Shown here: piece after piece, positions 16,980 through 24,341 of the stretch | How positions within the stretch are numbered: the first letter of the stretch is position 1 | Layout of the letters: every line of letters starts with the position of its first letter | NCBI RefSeq assembly: GCF_049860565.1 | Contig: NZ_CP172056.1 | Coordinates: forward strand, 558,001-622,000 | Source: Desulfitobacterium_A nosdiversum | Lineage (GTDB): Bacteria > Bacillota > Desulfitobacteriia > Desulfitobacteriales > Desulfitobacteriaceae | DNA: 64,000 nt | Direction of reading: 5' to 3' | Position numbers and translations under genes: made by a program | The notes under the pieces: generated by a model | What the model saw: only the letters and a program-made list of their open reading frames with translations | The model's database searches: none | What the model was told of the DNA's origin: nothing

Positions 16980-17483
16980 TCAAACAAAAATTTTATTAAA
17001 TATTTTATGAAATATCACACTAAATCCAATTGGTAAAAATGCATATATTAATCCGATAATAATTGATAACGCTAAAAGACCTATTGTTAGCATACTATCT
17101 ATATATATTTTATACAATCCTAATACTGATATCACGCCAAATATCAATCCAGTAAATAATCCAGGTGATATTCTTCGATCTTTAATTGTATATATTATAT
17201 GGTCAAAACAGTTAATAAATCCCCAAACTATTATTCCTACTCCTAAAAATAACAACTTGTCTCCTCCAAAATGGAAACTAATAAGCCCTATTAATAGTAA
17301 TGGTAAATAAAAAAACAAGTTATTTGCCATCCAATGTCCATAAGTCACTTTTTCTGGAATCCACTTATGTTCCTTCATCCAAGTAGGAAAGTCACCCAAC
17401 GCTTCCTCTAATAGGTGAAAAGGAATATAGGTAATTATTATACCTATCATGAAATATTGAATATCAAAATTTAATAAATTCAT
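16980..17483 (-). CDS. HXXEE-domain membrane protein
   Basis: The ATG at 17481-17483 is chosen because AAGGGGG lies 5 nt upstream; an earlier in-frame ATG has no such site. The 167-residue product has about five membrane helices and the motif FHLLEEALGDFP near residue 22, the HXXEE signature of a poorly understood integral membrane family. HWMANN near 50 and CFDHIIYTIKDR near 92 supply further conserved His and Asp residues. The family's reaction is not known. The gene is AT-rich relative to neighbours and stands alone, so it may be an acquired gene. Confidence 0.7.
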   Translation of the reverse strand: MNLLNFDIQYFMIGIIITYIPFHLLEEALGDFPTWMKEHKWIPEKVTYGHWMANNLFFYLPLLLIGLISFHFGGDKLLFLGVGIIVWGFINCFDHIIYTIKDRRISPGLFTGLIFGVISVLGLYKIYIDSMLTIGLLALSIIIGLIYAFLPIGFSVIFHKIFNKIFV

Positions 17484-17820
17484 TAAAACCCCCTTGATAT
17501 TATATTTCACATTGCCTGTTATGTATAACCCTTTCTATGCTGTCATATAATGAACAATATCTTACAGTTGTGTACTAACTTGAGATTTACTTATATTCCA
17601 TATTATAACACTCAATTAAAGCGACTGTCTCAAATTTAATATCTGTTGTTTAAAAGGATGAATAAAAGATGTAATGAGTTATGGTAAATTATATTTTACA
17701 ATTCACGCTAGAAATCACATCTGCAAATCGCGAAAGATAATTTAACATATACCTTTAAATTCTAGCCATTCATGTCGAATTATGAATGAAAACTCAACCT
17801 AAAAACGCATATAAATTCAC

Positions 17821-17868
17821 ACCAAGAGTTACACGCTTAGCAAATCTGTTAAGCGTGTAACTCTTGGT
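17821..17868. terminator. Perfect 19-bp inverted repeat, probable bidirectional terminator
   Basis: Arms 17821-17839 and 17850-17868 (ACCAAGAGTTACACGCTTA and its complement) are perfectly complementary. It lies just downstream of the MOSC remnant on the minus strand. T-runs are weak on both sides. The 300 bases to its left up to 17520 contain nothing recognisable. Confidence 0.55.
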
Positions 17869-17871
17869 GCA

Positions 17872-18013
17872 AAATTTGGTGTCACTTGACGATTCCAGTC
17901 TCCTCCATGGGCATCACCTTCAAGACCCTATTTTCAATAACATTAACTTCATCTACAGTATCTTTTTCAATACCTCTAACCTCACAATATTTACAGCTAA
18001 AACTCTTCCCATA
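17872..18013 (-). pseudogene. MOSC-domain gene remnant with two frameshifts
   Basis: From the ATG at 18011-18013 the first frame reads MGRVLAVNI. A second frame then reads RGIEKDTVDEVNVIEN and a third reads GLEGDAHGGDWNRQV. Joined, these are the N-terminal block of a MOSC protein, closely comparable with GIEGDAHGGDWHRQV in the intact MOSC gene at 21904-22344. The rest of the gene is gone. It lies 9 nt after the chemoreceptor stop. Confidence 0.72.
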
Positions 18014-18021
18014 GTGACACG

Positions 18022-19173
18022 CTACAACTGCTTCGAAACTCGATTTAATTCTTCTGCCATTGAGGTTATTTCTTGTATACTGGCTGTTATTTCCTCTGAA
18101 GCTGCAGCTTGTTCTTGACTTGAACTTAAGGAACTATTACTTTGAGCGATTACTTTGTCAACCGTATTTTTGATATTATCCGTAAGTTCTTTTATCTTGG
18201 GAACAGTACTCTTTGACTGTTCCGATAGTTTTCGAATTTCTTCAGCAACAACACCAAATCCTCTGCCTGCTTCTCCCGCTCTGGCCGCTTCAATTGCCGC
18301 GTTAAGTCCAAGCATTTTAGTCTCATCTGCAATTTCCTTGATGAATACGGATACTTGGTTAATTGCGTCGGAAAGGCTGATTATTTCCTTAATATCCACA
18401 TTGAGTACTTGCTCATTTTCATGAATTTGCGAAGCTGAAGCTGCCAATTCCTCAATAGCGGCTGAAATTCCGGTCAATCCATTATCGAGATTCTCAGACA
18501 TTTCACGCAACTGGGCTGCTGCTTTTTTGGGAATAACCATTCCAAAAGTATCCATTACTTCATTTTGATTATCTTCATCAAATAAAGGATAACATGCTAC
18601 TAGAAGAGGTATTCCATACTTACCGGCATCTACCTCTTTTATAATCATCTTTTTTGTTTTAATGACTTCAAAGGATATATCATCCTCTTTAAATTTGTCA
18701 CCCACTTCATTAACCGGCAAACTAAATGATGATGAAGACTGTTTGTATGTATATTTCTTTAAGTCAGTCATATATAAGATAACGCCTTCAGGAAACATTT
18801 CTGCCAAAATCGGAGCAAAGTGGTTAAAAGCAGCAGCAATCGGATGCAGCCGTGGAGTAAGAGTCGTAAGAGCTCCTACGGCATTGCCTTCTCCGTTAAC
18901 TATAGGAATTGAGTTTACGAGTAACTTTCGTCCATAAACAAATTCCGGTACTTTATCGGTTAATACCTTGTTTTGAGAAGCAGCTAAAACCGCACTGGTT
19001 TCACTGCGCATTTTAACTCCAATTTTTAATGCATCAATATCAAATACATCAGAATCATTTTTCCACGTTATTATGTCGCCTTCAGTAATTATATATATAG
19101 GTCTGTTTTTTGCTAATTTTGATTGCGTTTCAAAATATGATTTTAAACCGTTTAATTCATTTATTGAAATCAT
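18022..19173 (-). CDS. Soluble methyl-accepting chemotaxis-type signal transducer
   Basis: A 383-residue protein with no membrane helix. The N-terminal 200 residues form a sensory region (for example GVKMRSETSAVLAASQNKVL and FGMVIPKKAAAQLREM). The C-terminal 130 residues are an MCP signalling domain with the invariant hairpin tip EIADETKMLGLNAAIEAARAGE followed by GRGFGVVAEEIRKLSEQS. It would bind CheW and CheA in a cytoplasmic array. It follows cheW by 26 nt and is controlled with it by a c-di-GMP riboswitch. The ligand is unknown. Confidence 0.85.
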   Translation of the reverse strand: MISINELNGLKSYFETQSKLAKNRPIYIITEGDIITWKNDSDVFDIDALKIGVKMRSETSAVLAASQNKVLTDKVPEFVYGRKLLVNSIPIVNGEGNAVGALTTLTPRLHPIAAAFNHFAPILAEMFPEGVILYMTDLKKYTYKQSSSSFSLPVNEVGDKFKEDDISFEVIKTKKMIIKEVDAGKYGIPLLVACYPLFDEDNQNEVMDTFGMVIPKKAAAQLREMSENLDNGLTGISAAIEELAASASQIHENEQVLNVDIKEIISLSDAINQVSVFIKEIADETKMLGLNAAIEAARAGEAGRGFGVVAEEIRKLSEQSKSTVPKIKELTDNIKNTVDKVIAQSNSSLSSSQEQAAASEEITASIQEITSMAEELNRVSKQL

Positions 19174-19199
19174 GGATACAACTCCTTTTCTCTTTATAC

Positions 19200-19628
19200 C
19201 TAGAAAATCTCATTTTTAAACCCTAAAGCATTGATGAGCAGGATTAACCGTTCGTCAATTTTATATATACCTTCAATACTTTTTCCCCCGATTAAACCTA
19301 TTTTTCCGTTTAAACTTTCAACATTGTTTTCACTTATGTTGACAACCTCTGAAACATCATCAACGATAACTCCTAAATTCATTCCTTCCAAATCAAGGAT
19401 GAGTAATTTTGAATCAATACCTCTTTCTGTTTGAGCAAAACCAAATTTCTTTTTAGGATCAACGATAGGAATAACCTGACCTCTTAAATCAATAATGCCT
19501 TCCATAAAAGCGGGCATGTTTGGTACCTTTGTAATTTGGGGTATCCGAACTATTTCCTTGGCGAATGATATATTTATGCCATATTCTTCGTTACCCAAGT
19601 TAAAAACAATAAGTTGATTTAAATCCAA
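19200..19628 (-). CDS. cheW: CheW-type chemotaxis coupling protein
   Basis: A single CheW domain of 142 residues: QLIVFNLGNEEYGINISFAKEIV at the start, then FMEGIIDLRGQVIPIVDPKKKFG near residue 45 and IVDDVSEVVNI near 90. This is the full length of a CheW adaptor, which links chemoreceptors to the CheA kinase. It precedes the soluble receptor gene, forming a two-gene unit downstream of the c-di-GMP riboswitch at 19728-19815. No cheA is present in the window. GGAGG precedes the start. Confidence 0.88.
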   Translation of the reverse strand: MDLNQLIVFNLGNEEYGINISFAKEIVRIPQITKVPNMPAFMEGIIDLRGQVIPIVDPKKKFGFAQTERGIDSKLLILDLEGMNLGVIVDDVSEVVNISENNVESLNGKIGLIGGKSIEGIYKIDERLILLINALGFKNEIF

Positions 19629-19692
19629 TGGGTTTCCTCCTTTTGTAATATTTTTAACAAAGTTATTTATAATATATTTAATAAGTCATAGG

Positions 19693-19719
19693 TAAAAAAA
19701 ATTGCCCTAATAAGAGCAA
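19693..19719 (-). terminator. Terminator (expression platform) of the c-di-GMP riboswitch
   Basis: On the minus strand TTGCTC (19714-19719) pairs with GGGCAA (19702-19707) and is followed by eight T residues. It lies directly after the aptamer and before cheW, the normal place for a transcriptional expression platform. Confidence 0.75.
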
Positions 19720-19727
19720 CAAAAACA

Positions 19728-19815
19728 AATTCGGCGGCCTGGCAACCATCAGCATTACCTGTTAAGGCCCAAATAGCTTTGCGTCCTTAGCTTTCGCCAA
19801 GTTTGCCTTTGTCAC
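19728..19815 (-). ncRNA. Cyclic di-GMP-I (GEMM-I) riboswitch
   Basis: Read on the minus strand, the aptamer contains GGCAAAC, then CGAAAG, then the hallmark GGACGCAAAGC, GGCCU, and a closing GGUUGCCAGGCCGCC. These occur in the order and spacing of the GEMM-I class. It sits between the moaA stop and cheW, with a terminator platform at 19693-19719. c-di-GMP binding would decide whether cheW and the receptor are transcribed. The moaA stop is only about 15 nt upstream, so transcription may come from moaA itself. Confidence 0.9.
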
Positions 19816-19829
19816 AACTTATTAAATAG

Positions 19830-20789
19830 TTAACCGCCGATCTCATTCATGTTTCGTAAAATCGGCTCATAATTCTCATTTTGAATATAGTGTCTATTGG
19901 GTTTTGCACAAATGCCATCCAATAAGAACCGTTCGTAATCTTCTCCATAATTCCGAATATCCAATTCCAGATCAGAATGCAAACACGGTTTGAGTTTACC
20001 ATCGGGTGTAATTCTAATCCGATTACAGTAATTGCAGAAATGATTGCTTAACGGGCTAATGATTCCCACTCTGCCTTTACTGTTCGGTAGTTTATACAGG
20101 CGTGCTACTGCTCCTTGTCCTTTGACAGCTAAAGGAAGCAATTCGGGAACTCTCTTTAAAATCTCTGAACCTGTCAAGAAGTGCTCCTGATCCCAACGAC
20201 TTGCCTCACCAATGGGCATCAGTTCGATAAAGCGTACTTCAACATCGTCTTCTAGGGTTAAGTTTACAAATTCATCGATTTCTTCATCATTGAATCCGCC
20301 AATAAGAACAACATTAAGTTTCAAAGGCAATAACTTTGCTTCTTTGGCCGCTTGAATCCCTTCAAGAACATCGGAAAGTCTGCCGCCTCTCGTAATCTGA
20401 GAATACTTATCCGGATTCAAACTATCGAGACTAATATTCACTCTTGTCAGCCCCGCTTTTTTGAGTTGCTCTGCGTAGTTGCGGAGTAGGGTTCCGTTCG
20501 TCGTCAGTCCTAAATCTTTTAACCCATGCTTTTTTAGCTGGGCGATCTCCTCAATAACGTCGATAATTCCTTTCCTGACAAGAGGTTCTCCCCCTGTAAT
20601 TCGTATTTTTTCAAAACCCAATTTGACTGCGCTGACAGCTATTTGTTCAATCGTTTCAAGACTAAGGATTTCTTTATGTGCTTTCTTCTTGATTCCTTTT
20701 TCCGGCATACAATAGCTGCATCTTAAATTGCACATCCCTGTTACAGATAACCGTAGGTAGTTAATATTTCTTCCGTAGGAATCCATCAT
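19830..20789 (-). CDS. moaA: GTP 3',8-cyclase MoaA
   Basis: The ATG at 20787-20789 is selected because AAGGAG lies 10 nt upstream. The radical SAM cluster CNLRCSYC is at residues 20-27, TGGEP near 70, and a second cluster region CNYCNRIRITPDGKLKPC near 250-267. The chain ends in GG as MoaA proteins do. It converts GTP to the first cyclic intermediate of molybdopterin synthesis, with MoaC (22377-22862). Expression is controlled by a sigma-54 promoter at 21105-21119 and a Moco-type riboswitch at 20968-21086. Confidence 0.95.
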   Translation of the reverse strand: MMDSYGRNINYLRLSVTGMCNLRCSYCMPEKGIKKKAHKEILSLETIEQIAVSAVKLGFEKIRITGGEPLVRKGIIDVIEEIAQLKKHGLKDLGLTTNGTLLRNYAEQLKKAGLTRVNISLDSLNPDKYSQITRGGRLSDVLEGIQAAKEAKLLPLKLNVVLIGGFNDEEIDEFVNLTLEDDVEVRFIELMPIGEASRWDQEHFLTGSEILKRVPELLPLAVKGQGAVARLYKLPNSKGRVGIISPLSNHFCNYCNRIRITPDGKLKPCLHSDLELDIRNYGEDYERFLLDGICAKPNRHYIQNENYEPILRNMNEIGG

Positions 20790-20903
20790 AATTTCTTCAC
20801 TCCTTAGATGTAAGGGGCTATCTCCGTTTCCCGACAATGCTTAGGTTTCAAAACGAATCATCTTGTTCTTGCGAAAATCAGGAATTAGGAGTTCTGTATG
20901 TCT

Positions 20904-20936
20904 CAAGAAAAGAATCCTGCAACGAAATGCAGGATT
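20904..20936 (-). terminator. Terminator platform of the moaA Moco riboswitch
   Basis: AATCCTGCA (20913-20921) pairs with TGCAGGATT (20928-20936), and on the minus strand the hairpin runs into CTTTTCTTG. It lies between the aptamer and moaA, so ligand binding probably promotes early termination. Confidence 0.7.
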
Positions 20937-20967
20937 TCTATAGACTGAGCTTTGGACTCAAATCTAT

Positions 20968-21086
20968 TTCTCGTGCATCTCCTTCGCCAAACAGCAAGTA
21001 ATAAAATTTCTTCTACTACTCCGTGGACAAAGTCCAGACCTCTATTCCATAGTTTTTACTTTAGGAAATGAGGTTCGGAGAAAGCC
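20968..21086 (-). ncRNA. Moco/Tuco-type riboswitch upstream of moaA
   Basis: The minus-strand RNA has CTCCGAACCT, ATTTCCTAAAGT, GAGGTCTGGACT, GTCCACGGAGTA, TTACTTGCTGT and GCGAAGGAGATGCA in order. The second copy at 26697-26812 repeats all these blocks while the connecting bases differ, which indicates a conserved folded RNA. Both lie in front of molybdopterin genes (moaA, moeA), the known location of the Moco RNA motif. The natural ligand could be molybdenum or tungsten cofactor. Confidence 0.85.
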
Positions 21087-21104
21087 TTTATTACTTTACA
21101 TAAT

Positions 21105-21119
21105 GCAAATCATATGCCA
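21105..21119 (-). promoter_or_regulatory. Sigma-54 promoter of moaA
   Basis: TGGCATATGATTTGC on the minus strand, GG at 21117-21118 and GC at 21105-21106, spacing 10 bp. The expected start point near 21093 falls just before the riboswitch aptamer, which fits well. Confidence 0.82.
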
Positions 21120-21236
21120 AGCTTGCATATTTGAAGACAAATCCTTCAAACGCTTGATAAATAAGACTTTAGCTATATCAAAAATATTAAATGCAAACAA
21201 CTATCTTGAAAGTCTTTTGTCATTTTTAAAAAAGAG

Positions 21237-21251
21237 TTTTCAAATTGAAAC
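21237..21251. promoter_or_regulatory. Putative enhancer site of the moaA promoter
   Basis: TTTTCA-N3-TGAAAC at 21237-21251, with a weaker copy about 21 bp to the left (TTTGTCATTTTTAAAA). It is 119 bp upstream of the -24 element. The same dyad occurs upstream of the promoters at 34219, 44121 and 50885. Confidence 0.5.
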
Positions 21252-21267
21252 AAATTCTGGGACAAAC

Positions 21268-21308
21268 CAAAAAAACTGCCTCAAACTCCTATAAATGAGT
21301 TCGAGGCA
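21268..21308 (-). terminator. Terminator of the moeA-mog operon
   Basis: TGCCTCGAACTC pairs with GAGTTTGAGGCA (one mismatch), arms 21297-21308 and 21277-21288, followed on the minus strand by GTTTTTTTGG. It lies about 105 nt after the mog stop. Confidence 0.8.
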
Positions 21309-21413
21309 TCAAAAATAATTAAGAAATTATGTTCGCTGTTTAGAAGGCTGTCATTTTGAAAATATACCAGAGCTATAACTGGCAGCTTAGTGCTTTAAAC
21401 TTGGTTTTCCTTA

Positions 21414-21911
21414 TTACTTAATCGGTTCTGCACATTCACTTGCCTCACCTTTTAGGATCTGAATGCCGTGGTTTAACGCAGGAGATATAGCCTGCCAACA
21501 TTCTTTAACCGCTTTAGGTGAACCCGGCATATTAATGATCAGCGTACGTTTGCGCAGGACAGCGACAGCCCGACTGAGCATTGCTTTCGGTGTAACTTTA
21601 AGGCTTTCCAGCCTCATAACCTCAGCGATGCCCGGGACAAGTCGATCTGCAATAGAAAGGGTTGCTTCGGGTGTCACATCGCGAAGCGAAAATCCCGTCC
21701 CGCCGGTTGTAAGAATGAGATCCAGCCCTGCCTCATCCGTCCAAACCTTCATCTTGTCTGCTAATAGTTTCTGGTCATCCGGCAGCACAATATAGAGGAC
21801 AACTTCCCCGTTGATTCCCTTAACAAGTTCTTTTAACAGCTGCCCTGAAAGATCCTCGCGTTCACCCCGCGATCCTTTATCACTGGCAGTGATTACACCG
21901 ACCTTAAGCAT
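21414..21911 (-). CDS. mog: Molybdopterin adenylyltransferase (MogA/MoaB family)
   Basis: The ATG at 21909-21911 has GGAG 9 nt upstream. The 165-residue protein has VGVITASDKGSRGEREDLSG at the start, LILTTGGTGFSLRDVTPEAT near 85 (the MPT-binding motif) and INMPGSPKAVKECW near 128. It adenylates molybdopterin before metal insertion by MoeA. It is the last gene of the operon and overlaps the MOSC gene end by a few bases. No unusual features are seen. Confidence 0.92.
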   Translation of the reverse strand: MLKVGVITASDKGSRGEREDLSGQLLKELVKGINGEVVLYIVLPDDQKLLADKMKVWTDEAGLDLILTTGGTGFSLRDVTPEATLSIADRLVPGIAEVMRLESLKVTPKAMLSRAVAVLRKRTLIINMPGSPKAVKECWQAISPALNHGIQILKGEASECAEPIK

Positions 21912-22344
21912 TTTCAATCACTCCAATGGAATCACCCACTCGGACGGGACCGCCCTCCAGCACCCGGATGAATATTCCCTCTCTGGGCATGACACAATCT
22001 CCGGCTTGATAATAAATTGCGCAATGCGCATGACACTCCTTGCCAATTTGCGTGACTTCCCCCAAGCCGTTTTCTCCGATTTTAAGTTTTGTTCCAATCG
22101 GCAGACTGACGAGATCAATGCCTTCAGTCGTCAGATTTTCTGCAAAGTCGCCTGGGCCTACATCTAAACCCTTGGCTTGCATCTTGTGGATACTTTCCAT
22201 GGCCAGCAGGCTGACTTGGCGATGCCAATCACCGCCATGGGCATCTCCCTCAATCCCAAATTTAATTTTGAGCATCCCTTCCCCTATGTTTTTTTTACGC
22301 ATTCCTTTTTTCGGACTCGTACAAACAGCAACAATTTTACCCAT
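21904..22344 (-). CDS. MOSC domain-containing protein
   Basis: A compact 146-residue MOSC domain: MGKIVAVCTSPKKGMRKKNI, then GIEGDAHGGDWHRQVSLLAM, FAENLTTEGIDL and the Cys-containing HAHCAIYYQAGDCVMP near residue 110. MOSC domains bind the molybdenum cofactor or transfer its sulfur; stand-alone forms like this are common in Moco operons of Clostridia. It lies between moaC and mog. A broken relative lies at 17872-18013. Confidence 0.88.
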   Translation of the reverse strand: MGKIVAVCTSPKKGMRKKNIGEGMLKIKFGIEGDAHGGDWHRQVSLLAMESIHKMQAKGLDVGPGDFAENLTTEGIDLVSLPIGTKLKIGENGLGEVTQIGKECHAHCAIYYQAGDCVMPREGIFIRVLEGGPVRVGDSIGVIENA

Positions 22345-22376
22345 TTTTTTATCCCCTTACATTTATAAAATTTCCG

Positions 22377-22862
22377 CTATTGCTCAAGGTATTCTTCGCG
22401 GATAAAATGCCCACTCTTACCGCCCATCTTTTCGATCAGGCGAATTTCTCCGATGACCATTGTTTTATCGATGGCTTTGCACATATCATAAATGGTTAAA
22501 GCCGCAACGCTCACCGCAGTCAGTGCCTCCATCTCCACTCCTGTTTTGCCTGTAACTTTAACACTACTTTCGATTTCCACCGTCTCTGGCGGAATTATCT
22601 TGAAGTTAAGCTTCGCACTGGTAATCGCCAAAGGATGGCACATCGGTATTAAATTCGAAGTCTGTTTAGCTGCCATGATTCCCGCGACCTGGGCTACGCC
22701 TAAAACATCGCCTTTAGCTATACCCCCCTGCCGGATTCGCTCCAGCGTCTCCGCCTTCATGCTCATGGTTCCTTTAGCAACGGCAACACGAGAAGTCTCA
22801 GCTTTCTCCGTTACATCAACCATGCGTGCGCGTCCATGTTCATCAATATGTGTTAAATCCAT
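22377..22862 (-). CDS. moaC: Cyclic pyranopterin monophosphate synthase MoaC
   Basis: The 161-residue protein carries the MoaC motifs MVDVTEKAETSRVAVA at the start, AGIMAAKQTSNLIPMCHPL (residues about 62-80), VKVTGKTGVEMEALTAVSVA near 105 and MCKAIDKTM near 130. It acts directly after MoaA to form cPMP. It is separated from moaA in the genome and instead lies in the moeA operon after mobA. AGGAGAG precedes the start. Normal length. Confidence 0.95.
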   Translation of the reverse strand: MDLTHIDEHGRARMVDVTEKAETSRVAVAKGTMSMKAETLERIRQGGIAKGDVLGVAQVAGIMAAKQTSNLIPMCHPLAITSAKLNFKIIPPETVEIESSVKVTGKTGVEMEALTAVSVAALTIYDMCKAIDKTMVIGEIRLIEKMGGKSGHFIREEYLEQ

Positions 22863-22889
22863 ACTGCTCTCTCCTATTCTGAGATATTT

Positions 22890-23507
22890 TTACAGTGTTT
22901 GAAGCTCCCGCCATTCCTGATCGGTATTCGCATTCTTAAGGCTTCTCGCAACTTGAGGGAAACTGCGAAATTCTTCTTCTTGAACGATACGTACGGAACA
23001 CCTCGGATAGAAATCAATGATTTTAAACGACTTTTTTTCTAGGTACTCTGTTACCAAAGGAAGGCAGTTTTTATGGTAGAAAGCATGCAGCGGGTGCAAA
23101 ACGCCATCAACTTCCGGCACAATGACATCATGTTTCCCACAATATCCCGCTAAAAAACGAATGACTTTTGGATCAATGAATGGCATATCACAGGCAACAA
23201 AAAATGCATAATCAAAACGGGAAGCCTGCAGTCCGGATTGAAGTCCGCTTAACGGTCCACAGCCCGGATAAAGGTCTGTAACCTTTTTTTCTCTATAACG
23301 TTGGAACCGTTCGGGTGAATTCGTACTGATGATGACTTCGGAAAAAACGGATCGCAGCTCTTCCAGACTTTTCTCAATCAGAGGTTTGCCGAGATATTCT
23401 AAAAATGCCTTATCCCTGCCCATACGGGAGCTCTTGCCGCCGGCAAGTATTACTCCGGTTACGGGTAAAATGCATATATTCAAATTATTGTCCTTCATCT
23501 CCAACAT
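22890..23507 (-). CDS. mobA: Molybdenum cofactor guanylyltransferase MobA
   Basis: The start at 23505-23507 (ATG, GGAG 8 nt upstream) is preferred; earlier in-frame GTG/ATG codons are too close to that site. The nucleotidyltransferase signature VILAGGKSSRMGRDKAFLEY lies near residue 17, GCGPLSGLQSGLQ near 81 and VACDMPF near 105. It adds GMP to Mo-molybdopterin to give the bis-MGD used by DMSO-reductase-family enzymes, consistent with the three such enzymes in this window. It overlaps or abuts mobB. Confidence 0.92.
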   Translation of the reverse strand: MLEMKDNNLNICILPVTGVILAGGKSSRMGRDKAFLEYLGKPLIEKSLEELRSVFSEVIISTNSPERFQRYREKKVTDLYPGCGPLSGLQSGLQASRFDYAFFVACDMPFIDPKVIRFLAGYCGKHDVIVPEVDGVLHPLHAFYHKNCLPLVTEYLEKKSFKIIDFYPRCSVRIVQEEEFRSFPQVARSLKNANTDQEWRELQTL

Positions 23508-23512
23508 GGACA

Positions 23513-24010
23513 TCACTCCAGATACTTTTTAACAAGAATATCCGCGACTCCCTGAAAATCATTAATATCCAGGACAGGAACAGCGGTATTTAGCCCTTCG
23601 ACATCGCTCACGATGGCAATGAGATATTCGGATGGAGAAATAATTTTCGTCCCTTTTTCCTTTCGAATCACTTCAATTCTCGGTCTTGTCGAGGCTTTAT
23701 ATCCTTCAACGAGAATAATATCGACACCCCCGATTAAAGGAATAACATCTTCGATTTCTTGTTTTTGTTCCGTTCTCTGGATCACGGCATATTTGTCAGG
23801 CCCAATAATTGTGGTTGATTTTGCCCCTGCCTGAGCAAATCTCCAAGAATCCTTTCCCGGAATATCAATATCAAAACCGTGAGTATCGCTTTTTACTGCT
23901 CCCACTTCATAGCCGCGTTGAACGAGTTCTTGAATAAGCTTTTCCATAAACGTCGTCTTCCCTGTGTCTGACTGACCGGAGACAATACAAACCGCCGGAA
24001 TATCGTTCAT
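23513..24010 (-). CDS. mobB: Molybdopterin-guanine dinucleotide biosynthesis adaptor MobB
   Basis: The ATG at 24008-24010 has GGAGG 5 nt upstream, giving 165 residues. The P-loop GQSDTGKTTFMEKLIQEL is near residue 10, then GYEVGAVKSDTHGFDIDIPGKD near 32 and ILVEGYKASTRPRIEVIRK near 95. MobB is a GTP-binding partner of MobA. The upstream in-frame extension to 24067 lies in the palindromic element's flank and is not favoured. The gene is transcribed with mobA. Confidence 0.9.
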   Translation of the reverse strand: MNDIPAVCIVSGQSDTGKTTFMEKLIQELVQRGYEVGAVKSDTHGFDIDIPGKDSWRFAQAGAKSTTIIGPDKYAVIQRTEQKQEIEDVIPLIGGVDIILVEGYKASTRPRIEVIRKEKGTKIISPSEYLIAIVSDVEGLNTAVPVLDINDFQGVADILVKKYLE

Positions 24011-24142
24011 AAAAACCTCCATTCCGCCGCTGCCGCTGGCGGCACAAATAGCATATAGAAACGGCATAGAAGTCTGATAGCATATAACGCAAGTTTATAC
24101 TTTCTGCTCTAAAAACAGTCCAAAAAATCAGTAGACCCGAAA

Positions 24143-24323
24143 GGCAGCTTCTCCCACAGAAGTGAACGAATTTCATGGAGAGGCGCCACAGTCCACAAAG
24201 CTTTCGTGGGGAAGCGAAGCCACGGGTTCACTTCAGGTATTACCCGGAGGTTTGGCGAAGCTCCCGCGAAAGCGCGTGGGCCAGCCTCGGAATGCTGAGT
24301 GAACGGATGTGGGAGAAGCTGCC
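24143..24323. repeat. MITE-like palindromic element between moeA-like gene and mobB
   Basis: Perfect 16-bp terminal inverted repeats GGCAGCTTCTCCCACA (24143-24158) and its complement (24308-24323) bound 181 bases that are richer in GC than the neighbourhood and have further internal complementary stretches. No gene of its own is seen. It sits in the middle of an operon, so the transcript would carry a large hairpin here. Confidence 0.6.
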
Positions 24324-24341
24324 CGACCCAGCAGAACCATC

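Noticed and set aside
16980..18021. CRISPR or attachment-site interpretation of the perfect repeat at 17821-17868
   Set aside because: There is a single inverted repeat, no spacer series and no direct repeat at a distance; a terminator-type hairpin is the simpler reading.
21103..21294. 63-residue plus-strand frame upstream of moaA
   Set aside because: It overlaps the moaA sigma-54 promoter, the enhancer dyad and the operon terminator; no ribosome site is present.
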